Part shown: piece by piece, positions 12,340 to 26,500 of the stretch
Layout of the letters: each line of letters starts with the position of its first letter
How positions within the stretch are numbered: position 1 is the stretch's first letter
From: Haliclystus octoradiatus
Lineage: Eukaryota > Cnidaria > Staurozoa > Stauromedusae > Haliclystidae
Direction: 5' to 3'
Assembly: GCA_916610825.1 (NCBI GenBank)
Contig: OU744454.1
Span: forward strand, 10,666,922 to 10,730,921
DNA: 64,000 nt
Notes under the pieces: model-generated
The model's database searches: none
What the model saw: only the letters and a program-made list of their open reading frames with translations
Told to the model about the DNA's origin: nothing
Program-made: the position numbers and the translations under genes

Positions 12340-13245
12340 AATGAATATTTTATTTATTTAGAGCGCTTTTTCCAAATTGCTCAAAAGCGCTTTACAGGGT
12401 TAATTTTGTTTTGTAAAAGTGTATCAAATGTGCTGTTTAAAATAATAGTATAAATTCTAGAATCTAATCTAATCTTTTTTTTAGAAGTATTAAAATTAAT
12501 TATCAACTGTCGAAAGACTTTTAAAAATAACTGTCTTTATAATTTTCTTGCAGTTCTCAACCGATTTTATTGATTGTAAATCTTTAGCTTATCTCTTCCA
12601 CAAGTATGGAGCAGCGTATCTAAATGCTCTAGCTCCATAATATTTAGGCGTAAGATTATTCAAAGACTTGTACGTTAAGCAAGAGTACTTTAAAAACAAT
12701 TCGTTGCTCGATTGGCAGCCAGTGTAGTTCGAACGGTATTGGCGTACTTTGATCAAATTTACAGCTCAGAGTTACAATTCGTGCTGCAGTGTTTTGTATG
12801 CGCTGAAGTTTGTAAATCAATTTCTTTGGGATAACATACGAGAAGAAGTTACAAAAATCCAACCTTGAAGTTATTAAAGACTGACATGATGCTCCATTGA
12901 CATTCCTGAGTCCATATTAAAACCAATATTCCTAGCGGTTGATTTAGGTTGGATGATTTCATTACTGATTATGATGTTCAGCAAGCACTGGAGCGTTTTT
13001 TACCATTTATAATTAAGAACTCTGTTATAGACGATGACGTGAACTTACGAATAGCTGTATATCGTCTGCATATAAATGATAGCTTCTGATGATATGTCTG
13101 CTATAGAAGGAACATATCAATATAGAAGGAATTATTTGTCTCCTCATGTGTTTTTGAAATATTAACCCATCGCAATAACTATTTCGACAAAATGGAATCG
13201 ATATATCAATAATAAATAGTCCATCGTTGTGGAACTTCAACCCAT
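12340..13245 (-). mobile_element. LINE reverse-transcriptase remnant
   Basis: Two minus-strand blocks are recognisable. Around 13025-13100 there is HLYADDIQLFVS, the reverse transcriptase YADD box. At 12656-12862 there is the thumb/connection segment with LQRIQNTAARIV and ELHWLPIEQRI, typical of L2/CR1-type LINEs. An AGCGCTTT-type 3' UTR follows at 12356-12400. The frame is broken, so this is a dead copy. Confidence 0.75.
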
Positions 13246-14588
13246 TGAAGTCAATCTACCCCTAGATTATGTACCCCTACTGCCCCCATGGGATCTGATG
13301 TTGTTCGAAGGACATATTTTTGACATTTGCAGGCATGCCTAGTTGTGCCCAGCCCTACGCACTGTTATGTTGTAGATTCATTTCATCAAATCAAAATTTA
13401 TCAATTAAATCATTAGCTATTATTTCTTTTAACAATAAAAAACTTCTGATGTCACGCGATTGAATCAAAATTTTAAACTTTAACAAACAAATAACCATGA
13501 AAGAATGGAACCGACAAGAACAATAAACGAGGTTAAATAAGTCAAACACGCAATTCATTTAAACTGAGGGGTCCTTCTTGTTTTCTTTTAAGGAAAAAAG
13601 CAATACGCCTTTGTGATACATTCAAACATGACTTGAAGGCCTTCTTAAATATTATGAATATCGTGATGAAATTATTGCAGATGAAAGTTCTTGACTACGC
13701 GCTCATTTTGAAGGTCAAGTGTGTTTGCGTGATGCATTCTCCATAGTCTCAAAATTAGGGTGCGTACACTGTCTTTATCAAAAAACACAATCAAATTGCA
13801 ACAAAATAATTGTCAATCTATTAAGTACATCTCAGCTGGGCGCTATATATTTGTCACGGAAATGATAAGAAAATGAATTAAAATTACCATAATCAAATTT
13901 TGGTATAAGTAATCGAAATAAATTCAATTGCAAAAGACAAAAAAAGGAATTCATTAAACTGACGCATCAATTATGATATGATATGAAATTAATTGGGTAT
14001 AGCAAAGAATGCATGAAGTAACAAAATATTTGTTCAAAATCTGGAATCATTTATCACTTATTATTTACGTTGAAATTAAACATGCATATGCTAATTTAGT
14101 CATTTGTATGAGTAAATGCAATCCTTTCCTGCTGTTGTCGGAAAAGATGTATCTGTCATTGGCGCCGTATGACAATTTCAAAGCTACCGTTGTCATTTCA
14201 AAATAAAATTACAAATGTATAGAGTTTTCTAGCTATAAATTTCTAATGAAGAGATACGATAACATTATTGTTTTCAACATGTGCCTCTTTTAAAATTCAA
14301 TCTAAACATGTGATGTGCTTAACAGAAGTATTGAAGTATCAAAGATAGCTGTTGATGATTGGTTGAACATACAATTATCTTTGTGTAGCTTGATCATGAT
14401 TGGTTGGCTTCTTGTATGGCCTGTCAAAATTCGTCGGTTTCATCAAGAGCGATAGTCAAAAGCCATAATGAAAAGCTCGCTAGCGAATACTCGTCGTGCT
14501 TTGTAGTTAGAAAACAGCGCTCAGAAATGTCGTGAACCCTCACGAATTTTAAATCAATATTTTCAGTAGGATGTAGGCTGTTTTCTAA

Positions 14589-17500
14589 ATGTATATTGCT
14601 TGTGTTTGGATTTTTGTTCTTTTTCTTTTCCCTTGTGGTAAGTACAATTTATTAACACGATTTCTAGTTACAACAAGTTTGTATTTAGTTTTGAAAGTAA
14701 CTTCCATAGATCAGTAATTTCGATAACTATGGTTCCTCTCAACTTAACCTCAACCCAGTCAAGTTTTCTTTGCACTCTGAACTTGAACTCAGCTTGACAT
14801 TAGTATTTAAGAAGCTTGTTCTTGTGTAATATGTGAATTAGTATTGATTTTGCATGTTAAACACCACAATTAAGATAGCTTAATTGTTGTTCTCCGTGCT
14901 GCAGGTTCAAGCTTGCGTGCCCTCGCTATCTGTGTTTATTTTATCTTTGACTTTTCATTACTGTCGCAAAGTTTTTACAGATATTTGATGTTGCCTCCTC
15001 TAGATGTGTTTGACTATAGGCATATTGGATTAATATTTGCAATAGCATATGATAAGTTGTTGGTTTTATATGATATTTTAGTAATTGCAATTAAACAACA
15101 ATTCTCCTAAAAGGTTAGAAGGTCTTCGAGATTGAAACATGACTGGCTGAGAGCGCTACCTCAGCTTGAAGGTCGAAGGTTTCAACATTTTTATCATCTT
15201 TTATTCAAAAATCAAAACAAACTTGTTGAAATATGTTGTATGCATGTCTTGCTATGGTATGTTGTGAACTAAAATGTTGAACAGTTCACTTAAAAAGAGA
15301 TTGTTTTCGTCTTAATTTTGTTCTTCACAATTTATCATGTCGATTTCAACTGTGTGAAAATGCAAAATTATAGAATTGTCTGGTTAATGTTTTTAATTTG
15401 TTTCTCGATGTTGAATCACGAACATTTGAATTCTGTATTGTATTTTGTATTTACAGTTGTGTAGATTAAATCCTGTCAAATAAAATCTAGTTTATATACC
15501 CAGCAAAGTACATCACGACACTGCAAATTCACAATCATACCGGTATAATTTTTATAATATTTAAATATGTTTTGTTTTATTTTCAGGAGGAAATTGTGCT
15601 TTAGAAGACATCGTTCCTCTTCGCTTTACCGAGGAACCTTATTCAGAAACCTATGCAGTTCCTTCGAAACCTATTATTTTAAAATGTCGAACTTTTTGTA
15701 ATAATTGTATTAATAACGTGACAAAATACTGGACTAAAGATGGTTATATACTATATAATTTGACAACTAATCAAAGAAATAAAGATTTTATACAAGTTAG
15801 TAATGGCGATTTAATTTTAAATGGAGATCGGAGAAATTTGAATTCGTCTTATCGCTGCTTTGCTGTTTATAATGATGTAACGATCGTTTCTCAAATTGCT
15901 CAAGTGAAGCTTGCAAGTAAGTTTATACATTTGGTTGCAATTTGCAAGATATATTCTCAAGGTATAAATGTCTTATCTTGTTTTGGAAGTTGATCGGATC
16001 ATCTTGGAAATGTTTAACCTCGAAATAACAGTTGTTTTCATTTTATTTTGACCTCAGTGTTTCGTGACCAAATTTGACCTTTCTACAAAATTGTTTTTTT
16101 TTACGTGGAACAGCGTTATTATTCAAAAAAGGTTTCTTCCTGATTTTTATTTGATTAATTCACCTTTGAAAAACTTGCGTGACAGAATTATCTTATAGAA
16201 TAATAGGGAAGTATTCCGGTTTTGGAAGTGAACATTTATGCCGGCCGCTTTTTAAAAGTTTTTAATGTTTGTTATGGTTAAATAGACATTCTTTTTTAGT
16301 TCAGTAGAACATTCAAAGTTTACTGTGTAGCATATCTTAATATTTTAAATTTTCATCTTTTTTCAAGCGGTTTATTCTTTTAAAATGACATGTGGTTAAT
16401 TATATCTGTAAAATGGATTTTCTTTTTTAAACTGCGTGAACAGTAATTTGCAAAATACAATAACAGAAATACAAGTATTAAAACTAATTTTCTGTAATTA
16501 TCTGCGAGGGAAAAACTTTTAACACGAAACTATAAACGAGTCATATTTGCTGAAAACGATTAATTGAGAAAATGCGTTTCAATAATAAATGCTTTAACAA
16601 TCAGTTGAAAATTGATCGATTTTCTTTGTGATTTGTGGGTGTGTTGGATATATTCTTCACAACTTACTTTCAACTATTAGTGTCATAGTTTTTTGTAGTA
16701 GTAAAACGCTAACCAATCTTTGAAACGGGCGGATATTTCTTGTGTTGTTATTTCCGCCGCTACTTTAGAATTAGCTTTGTTCAAACCGTTTCCTTGTTGA
16801 ACGGTATTATAATTATCTACTGTCATCACGTTTTCGTTTCTTTTATTCATCTTTATGTCTTTTTAATAATGTAAACACCTAATTTAGTTAACATTTAAAA
16901 CGTTTGATGATTATTCTGTGCAAAATCGCTATTGAATGTCTTTGTTTTGGAAGTGAATGAAACATAGTTATCCGAGGAAGTTACAATTCAATTTTTGTCA
17001 TCTTTATTCAAACAATTAGGCGCCGGCGGCATATCTATTTATTTATCATAGTTTTTGCATTAATCATCTTTTAAAGTTTGCTACCTCGACTGTTCATAAT
17101 TCTCTCTCTTTTATCAAAGCAACTCTCCTTCAGAAAAATTTTTCTACTGATATGTTTTGTTGTTGTTGTTATTTTAATTCAACATTTTACCTGTTTGAAT
17201 TCAAAATTTGATTGATTCCTTCTCATAATTATTTAGTTTTGGCATCAATAGTTCAATGTATGAAATGACGCATTTGATGAGTTTGAGGAAAGCAGCGGTG
17301 GCTTTTTATTAGTGTGTTGTTGTTTATTCAGCTTTAATGAGTTTTAACACCTCTGAGAAACTGTTATTCATATTTTTACACTTTTTATCACAAACTTATA
17401 CTTTTATCGTTTTCCGATAAAGTTTTATTCATCCCCTTTTTACCATTTCTTCACAATTTCTTATGTGCTGTATTATAGTAATTGATATATTTCTTATGTA

Positions 17501-20500
17501 GACGTGTCAATATTATATACTAGTAAAAAAACTCTTTTTTTTTTGGGCTTTCTATACGTAGCAATTTGACCTTAATTCTACTTGAATGTTTTTGAAGTAG
17601 ATTAAATATAGCTTCAACATGTTGTCGATAAGTTTTCGCTAAACCTTTGATGTTCATTTCAATGCGCTTCAATATTTTTTAGATGAAACTACAACGTTTT
17701 ATTTTACAGTTTGACGATAGAAGAAGCATAAAATTGAATTATATGAATTAGTGTTCATTGATTTCGATTTAAACTATTTCGAACTTTTATTTGTATCATT
17801 TCATGTTCGTGTGTGGGTTGTTAATTAAAAAAATCGCGTGATTGAATCATGTTTATGGCACAACAACATCAGTGTTGCAAATATCGTTTGTTCTATTATC
17901 GCTAATTAATGAACTTTGATATGATACGATATTCTGTCACGCTATTTTTATTAAAAAAAAAAAACGTTTTTGTTTAAATGTGATTTTTCTTGCCAATTAT
18001 TTTTTGCTAATCTGTAATTATTATAATGATTAATTTGATTATTATTTCCTTTTTCAAGTGTTAATTAAAATGCATTTAACAAAACACATGTAACATTCTT
18101 TAGTTCTCTTATTTCATGGAATTCTATTGACTTCTATTTTTACAACTTTGTTTTGTCATCTTTGGCACCCATTTTGTATAAAGCCGGTTGATTTTACAAG
18201 AAAGGATTGAAGAATGTGTTTGTTGACAACGATGTTCGTCTTTGTTAAATGCTTCCTAAAATCTATGTTAAACATGAAGGCAATTTTACGATTGTTACTT
18301 GAATAATCAAAAGGCAGGAATGGCTAATTTGACAGTTAAATATATTTCCATTGTTTTGTACTTGAAAGATTTGACCTTGAAGATTTTCCCGCGCTATCTC
18401 GTTAAATAATTAATGAAATTGTTCAAAGCTGTTTATGAATATGTCACGCCATGCTATTACAAATGCCCTTATACAATGGGATTTTGTTTACAAATGACCA
18501 TGGACCGATTGATTGTTTGTGCTATTTTGAATTGCTCTATTCAAAAACGCATAACGAGAAAGTACCAGAAATACTTTAGCTTCCTTGACCTATTTTTGAT
18601 TAAAGAACGCCTCGCTACAAACTGTTTGTTTTTGATCTTTTTTTTATATCTGTATTTCAACAAGAACTAAATAACTATTTTTGAACCTCACTTGTTCTTG
18701 CTCAATCAATATCACAGCACAGACTAAACAGTATCATTGTAATAAGATCCATAATTTGTTTACCTGTACCAGTCGAATGATGTAATTATCATGGGTTACG
18801 AAAATATAGTAACATTCTTCCTCATTTTGTTAACCTGCGTACAGACTAATACGTTTCTTAAACAGGATCCGATAAAAGTAGGAATCCTGAAATCCTATAT
18901 TTTGGAAGGTTACAGAAAGTTCAGGGAAGAAAATATTTTTATGACTAACAGTATTGATCAAACTTCTGTAAATTAAAATGTCTGTAGTGTAGGATGGATT
19001 GCAGAAGGATAGTGTGACGTTTTCACTTTCCTTCAAGTTCTCAAGAAACATTTCAGTCTGCATTCATGCTAAATTTTGTATGCTCTTGATTTTCATTGAA
19101 CGAACATGCTAAAGTTTGAGTGTTTTCTTATGAAGTATGATTGGTATCTCAATAATACATATAATCCATATATCATAATACAGTCAAGCTTGTTTAATAT
19201 TCCCCCTCTGGTACAGATGAAAAGCGGGACATTAAGCGAGGTGGGATATTAAGCGAGATAGGATTATAAGAGTTTGTATGGAGAATGGAAAATAGAAATC
19301 AGGTTTATGTGGGGATATTAAGCAAGGTGGGATTTTAAAAGAGGGGATATTAACCAAGTTCAACTGTACATTGTCCGACAAATTATCAGCCTTCTGGAAT
19401 CATGGAGGCATTTCAAGATTTACTTCTGAATTTTTTTGTTGATGTTTGACCAATAAATTTTTAAAAATCTCAATTTTCTTCTGAATTTGCTCTAACCTTC
19501 TACTTTTGTCGGACCATGCAACTGTATATGTTAATATCCCATTTAATGACCCTCACTATGTTTGCTTAATATTCCCACACAAACCTGTTTACTATTTCCA
19601 ATCTCAATTCAAACTCTCATGTATTCATACCTTGCTTAATATCATATTTTCTCATCTGTACCATTGGGAATATTGAGTAAGTTTTCCTAAACACTTTTTT
19701 GCAGTAATTGATTTTGATGGCCATTGAAACAAATTAAATTTTATCAATTGTCTAACCATACTTTCTTTTGATCATTAGGTCTACCATCAGTGTCTGTCAT
19801 TGTTGCTGAAAAAAGACCTGTACTAGGTAGTATTGCAAGATTCCAATGTTTGCATGATGGTGCTCAACCTTCGCCACTACCATCAGACATACAATGGTAC
19901 CGTGATGACGTATTACTAACAACTAATGATACACAATATAGGCTATATTCAAATGGTATTCTACACATTAGTGGAATTTCAACGTTGGATAACGGTGTCT
20001 ATAAATGCTCTGTTACATCGGCGTTATTACAAGAAATGAAATGGAGCTCAAATGTGCAATTAACCGTCGAAGATAGTAAGTGCAATTGATACTACAGTTA
20101 TTTGTAGAATGTATACTTATAAGCATGTAGAATGTATACTTATAAGCAGGGTTTGATAAAAGTTGTGATCCTGTGATCCTAGATTGCGGAAGGCTGAGCT
20201 GAAATCCTAAGGCAGCCAATGATCAACTTTTTTGAATAAGATTTCTACTAAAAATTAAGAAAAAATTATATCCTTTGGATTTTTGAATCTTAATTGTGCA
20301 TTCCCAAATCGATTATCAGCGCTTCTTTAAGTTTACAGCAAGCTCTGAAATATTTCTTTACAAGTTCACGTCTAAACTGGATGGAGCATTGACAATGAAA
20401 TCAATACCAGACCAAGCTTTCTTCATTATATGTCCGGGAAAAAATCTGAAGGTTTCACTTCGAAAATCTTTGGATCTGGGAAGGCAAAAGTTTTATGGGA

Positions 20501-23500
20501 CCCTGCTTATAAGCGTGAAACTCTGAATAACAGAAAAAATATGTAGTCATTGACTCTATTTATTTATCTACAGCTCTTTCATTTACTGACATTGAGCACT
20601 ATAACATTGCGATTGGATCAACAATCAAGTAATTACTAACGTATACTTATAATTATGAATGCATGAAGCAAAATATCAATAAAAATACTCAAACTCCAAG
20701 TCTCGCGTATGAACACTGTTCAGACGGTTTATTCATAATTATTTAACCACATGCGGCTCCTATAGGAAACTTTGTGTAATGGACTAATTTCATAATCTTT
20801 GAGTCAACCTTTGTAATGTATACTTATAAATACGAAAATATTTGCGTGTGCGTGTGTGGTCCAGATTTTCGCTGTTTCTCCAGTAAGTTTTCACGTGAGA
20901 TATTTGAGCTAAAGTATATATCATCAGAATCGCTGATTTCTTGTCATGGTTTGGGCAATTCCAAGAGCGTATATGTTATTTGAATTAACCCAGAAACACA
21001 TTGCTAGTAATATTGTTAATTTGTTTTTAACAAATCAATATGAAGAATAAGTGTGAATTTTTTCATCACAAAGACCATCAAATGACAGAGGAGTTACTCA
21101 TTGTTCAAAACTCCTGTATGTTGCATTTGATTCTCTACATCAATCTGTATTTTTGCTTTCTATAGAACCAAAGTCATCGACACCTGCCTTCCAGTACTTA
21201 AGTAAAGATATAATATTGATAGAAGGTAAAACAGGCATTATTGAATGCTTTGGGAGTGGTTATCCATTGCCTGTAGTTAAAATTTTAAAAGTGGACGAAT
21301 TCAGCCGAGAACAGACTCTTACTTCTGGAAATGGTGCTGCTATATTTCAATGGAAGTCACCTGTTCTTGCTGATGTTGGAACATATGTATGCGAAATATC
21401 ATCTGATACATCTGTCGTTCGACGGACAGTTTCTGTCACAGTTCAAGGTATGCTGAGCATTATAAATGAGAATTTAATAAACCGTTGGTTTAAATTCAAG
21501 AAGTTTGACACCACAATGAATCCCTTCTGTTTAACTTGCCTCTTTTGTTTGGTAACCATTTGTCTAACAGATGCAGTAGTAAAGACTAACATAAAGTTGA
21601 ATTGTGATACATCTCTACACAGTAGTCATCTCATGAATTCCGTAAATAATAATAATATTACACTTTACAGTTCAGTTAATCAATGACCAAGAGTCATCCC
21701 GTAAACATGCGTGCACGGACGAGGTATCGAACGTTGGTCTCCCGCGCTCACACTCTGCCACTGAGCTACCATTCTGACCATTTTCTATTGAATCACAATC
21801 GATGTTGAGTGGTTTTGATGTTGACTTTTTATTACATTTCATTTACCTTTTTAGCTCCACCATCATTCGATATGCCATTTCCAAGTTCAACAACAGTGCG
21901 CCCAGAGAATCAACCAGTAACGCTAAGATGTCCAGTATTTGGCGTTCCGTTACCAAAAGTTGAATGGTATCGTAATGGTGCCAAACTTATCAAAGGCAGT
22001 AATATCAATATGAATGGAATTGTAATTAATTTTCAACGAACACGAATGTCTGATAGTGGGTTGTATCAATGCTTTGCTAGAAGTCATTTGGGAAGTTTAA
22101 CATATTCGAATTATTTCCGTGTCAAGAAAGCAAGTAAGTTACACCTTCTGTCTTGCAATAGATTCATGTTTAAAATTCCAAGTTCAAATATCACTTTCCC
22201 TCCTTCCAGGGTCCGACAAAAGGTTCAGCCTTCTGGAATCCTAGGGGCATTTCAACTTTTTCTTATGAATTTTCTTGTTGAGGTTTGACCAAAAAATTAT
22301 TAAAAACATCAATTTTCTTCTGAATTTTGTCTAGCCTTCCGGGATCTAGGATCCCAGGATCCCCACTTTTGTCGGACCGTGCCTCCTTCTCAAGAAGGTA
22401 TTACCTTTGGTGGACTTTTAGAAACAAAAACTTGAAAACATTTTTTTATAGTGATCAAAGTGAAAATGATTGGTGGTAATCCTTTAAGCACAATTGCTTA
22501 TTAGTTCAAGGCCCACTGCCCATAATCGAAGATTATTTAACGTTGAATAAAATCATAATAATTTCATAAGTATAATCATCTGATTGTGTTTAATTTCAGT
22601 GGTTGGTGCGTTGTCAGCGCCAAGAAATATCAAAGCAATTCCATTATCATCAAAAGAAATTGCAGTTTCTTGGGAACCACCTATTAACCAATCTGTTATT
22701 GCTTATACTGTTTATTGGAAAGAATCTGGTAGTTCGTCATGGAGTTCTGTTGTCCCTGTTGATGATGGAAAATATACATTAACACGTCTTTATGGTGGCA
22801 CTGATTATGTTGTTGAAGTTCAAGCATTTAGTCGCTTTCATGGCGGTCTGCGATCGAAGGGAATTGAAGCTACAACGTTTGAAGATGGTAATTTATTCAA
22901 AACATTATCACTTCACATGCAAATATTTTTCCATTGGTTGGTTTCTTTTAATCCCTTTGAAAGAATTTATAGATTTTTATTTTACTGATGTAACCATGGC
23001 TGCAACATTGTGTGGGATTCTGAGAACATCAGATGGTTTTCAAATGTTTGCTGTATTTATCCAACCAGTTATAATCTATGTGTGTTTAACATGTTTTCAT
23101 TTGAAAGTGATGCTAGTGCCATGATGCCATTGAGTTGAAAATAAATCAAAAATGTTGATGGTATTCCAATTTCTGCAGGCAGGGTCATGAATCCTAGATC
23201 CTGTAATACTAGAGAAAATTTAGAAGAAAATTATAATTTTCTTATTTATAGTCCAAATGTCAACAAAAATTTCAGAAGAAAATTCAGAAAATATTTCCAA
23301 GATTCCGAAAGGTTAAATCTTTTGTCAGACACTGCCTTCAGGATTTTAAATATTTTTAAATCAATTGCGGAAGGCTTGCTGTTTTGTCAGTAGAGTTCCT
23401 TGAATATAAAAACATATCTAATACCCAATCGCGAGAACAGTCCTCCAATTGGCGGGATTCCTCCTTTTCTATCAGCCCTACAACAAAGAAAACAGCTGAT

Positions 23501-26500
23501 ATTGTTTCAATCGTTTTTCAATTGCTTTCCTCTCTTTCGACTGATCTTTACCCTTATGCATGCACCCGTATCCAATAATATCAATTTTATTTCATTTTTG
23601 ATTGTCATCTTTTTAGCTCCTGAAATGGCACCCTCACATGTTGCGCTTGAGAACGTTGGAAATAATGTAAGTATCCACATCATGCAGTGGTATTAGAATG
23701 CCAGAGGTCGAAGTTTGATTCCTTGTTTTGAGATATGCCTTACTAAACTTGGAAAATTGTATGCTGTTGTTGTCAGAAAATGTTGTGGCTAAATAGATTG
23801 CCTGAAATAAGTCCTCGATCTTCTTGTATACGAGATTTGAAGTAGATAGAACAAACTTCAGACATGAGAATTTTCAGACTTTTAGCAGATTTCAGACTAT
23901 TTATGCCCTTGTGAAACTCTATTTATCACTCTTTCCCATTAAAATTTATCAAGATATCCTAGATTTCAGACTATTTATGCCCTTGTGAAACTCTATTTAT
24001 CACTCTTTCCCATTAAAATTTATCAAGATATCCTAGATTTCAGACTATTTATGCCCTTGTGAAACTCTATTTATCACTCTTTCCCATTAAAATTTATCAA
24101 GATATCCTAGATTTCAGACTATTTATGCCCTTGTGAAACTCTATTTATCACTCTTTCCCATTGAAATTTATCAAGATATCCTAGATTTCAGACTATTTAT
24201 GCCCTTGTGAAACTCTATTTATCACTCTTTCCCATTAAAATTTATCAAGATATCCTAGATTTCAGACTATTTATGCCCTTGTGTGTAATGTATCTATCGT
24301 ATGCGCATGCGTAAGGTTATTTATAACTAAATGATTGCGCAGTTTTAAATCAGAGTGTTAGTGACGACCAGTGTAGAAGGTCGTATGTACGTAATATTAA
24401 ATACATGATTCAGATCAACAGGATATACCTACACGGGTGTTTATTCGTCTATTGTCTTCGTATCTTACATGGCGCAGTTGATCCTGTTATTTGGACAGTA
24501 ATATTTTACGTTATTCAAAGAGTTTAATTTTATTGCGTCACGATGGCTGATGTTAAATTATTGAAAAACAGTCGATCAGGCCTTAAAGGACATTTGACAA
24601 GAGCCTTAGATCGTCTGGTGGCATCCCTCACCAGTTTCACCAGTACAGAAGTAGCAGAACGAACTGAAAGTGATAGGGAAAATTTGACGATCACAACGAA
24701 ACGCGCTCACGATGCGCTGGAACGCTATGTGGCGTCACATTTGGCCGTGTTGGTACAAGAACCCATCAAAGATGGAGCAGAAGACCCGGAAGAGCCACAA
24801 TTGGTTGAATTAGAAAACAGTTTTTATGACCTCGAGAGACAAGTGCGTGCCGTTACGGCCGTTGTGCCGAAAACCGTAGTCACAAGCACCACTGATCCAG
24901 AAAACCGAGAAAGCACGTCTCAGCAAGTCAACGTTCAGACCTCTGCCCGACCTGTCATAAAGACACCACCAACATTAGATGCAGACATCAACCTAAAGCA
25001 GTTCCTGGATTGGCAGGAGGTATTTCTGAATTATATCGCGATTATTGATTTAGACGCCCAGCCTCATGATAGGCAAATTGCTACCTTTTGGGGTCTGTGT
25101 TCCCCAGCATTTCTGAACATGGTACGCCGCGTCATCAAAATCGAACGTTCAACGACGGACTCCCTTAAGTTAATACTGAAAAAGATAACCGATCACTTAA
25201 GATCTAAGCGCAACTCTAACCTCGACTGGCAAAGCTTTCTCACAGTCACTCAAGGCTCAAACCAGTTAATTGATCAATATTACACGTATTTAATGGAGAA
25301 AAGTGACTATGCTAATGTAGATGCAGTGACTCCAGAAGCACTGCGGACCGCTGTTCTAGTACTAGGTTTAAGGGATGAAAATTTAAAACGCAAAGTTATC
25401 GCAAAATCTCCCCCGCTAAACCTAGAGGACACTCTCAAATTTTTACAAACCGAAGAAGCCGCTTCTTCCACTGTTAGTACCCTAGGTCAACAAGCCCACG
25501 CCACACATAGCACAATTGGTAATGTACAATCTACCAAAGCTAAGAAAAATCATAATAACCGTCAACAGAAAACGAAGCATGACGACAGTAACTCTGCTTC
25601 CAAGCCAAGTAATTCAGTAAGCCCTTGTTCTAAGTGCGGCTATGTTAAGCATTTTACATCAGTCTGCCCTGCCGCAAACGTGACATGTGACCACTGTGGC
25701 CTCAAAGGGCATTACTCAAAAGTTTGCCGTAAACGTTTAAAGTCCTTAGAGAAAACCAAAACCGTGAGCACATCAGTTATTAAATCGATGCAAGCTTCCA
25801 ATGGTGGCAAATTACCGACAATTGATGTCGATGTTAGGGAAGACAATAAACTGTTAGGTCGTTTCCCTGCTGTCTGCGACACAGGTGCTCAAGGAACCGT
25901 TGCAGGTCTTGACTTTCTGAAATCAATAGGCAAATTCGATAGCACGTTGGCTCCGTTCAGTCCACATAATTACGTTGGCGTCGATAATCGCGCTTTAGTT
26001 CAGGCCGGGACAATCAAATTAACTTTCGATTTAAATGGTAATAGCGTAAATACTACAGTCGTTATATGTTATGATGTGACCGGTCTTTATCTGTCTTTAG
26101 ATGTGTGTAAACAACTTAAAATTGTACATGTAGACTTTCCAACCACATTATCTGAGAGGCACTTATCAAGTGTCATTAACACGAATCCTCAGAATGTAGT
26201 TAATGTCAACAAGTCTTCATCACCACCTAAATCTGTTTTTAATGAAACCGCTCGTAAACAGTGGATTGATTCTTTGTCGTCAAATCCTACTCAACAACAA
26301 AGAGAGGATGATTTTAAAAAACTAAAACAGATTTATTCTCAAGTATTTTGCGATACCGATGACGTTTTGCCGCCCATGTCAGGTGTCGGCGACGCAATGA
26401 AAATTGAGTTAATCGAAGACCACAAGCCATTTGCAGTTCATACTGCACGTCAAATACCTTTCGTTTATCGTGACAAGGCTAAATCTGAAATAGACCGTCT

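Larger units (their letters stand above)
10789..14588. other. Intergenic spacer between ACO1-like and receptor genes
   Basis: The spacer holds the ACO1 3' UTR, one palindromic element (11477-11542) and a LINE reverse-transcriptase remnant (12340-13245). Small open frames at 10895-11095, 11130-11462, 11847-12056 and 14009-14206 have no recognisable content. I see no clear promoter motif for the receptor gene. Confidence 0.6.
15917..19778. other. Receptor intron 2, mostly featureless
   Basis: About 3.9 kb of AT-rich intron between Ig1 and Ig2. From 16000 to about 19170 I see homopolymer-rich sequence but no exon, RNA gene or clear element. The small frames at 18413-18670 and 18791-18976 have no recognisable content. 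MITEs occupy 19179-19690. Confidence 0.6.

Noticed and set aside
18413..18670. 85-codon frame in receptor intron 2 as an extra exon
   Set aside because: Does not resemble an Ig or FN3 unit, and the Ig1 to Ig2 junction closes in phase without it.
21705..21778. Functional tRNA gene (also at 30427, 40148, 61346 and 256)
   Set aside because: Boxes A and B are present but stems pair poorly, and the sequences recur with SINE bodies or tails attached, so they are SINE heads.
23889..24283. CRISPR-like array of regular repeats
   Set aside because: The 74-bp units are directly adjacent with no variable spacers and sit in an animal intron; this is a minisatellite.
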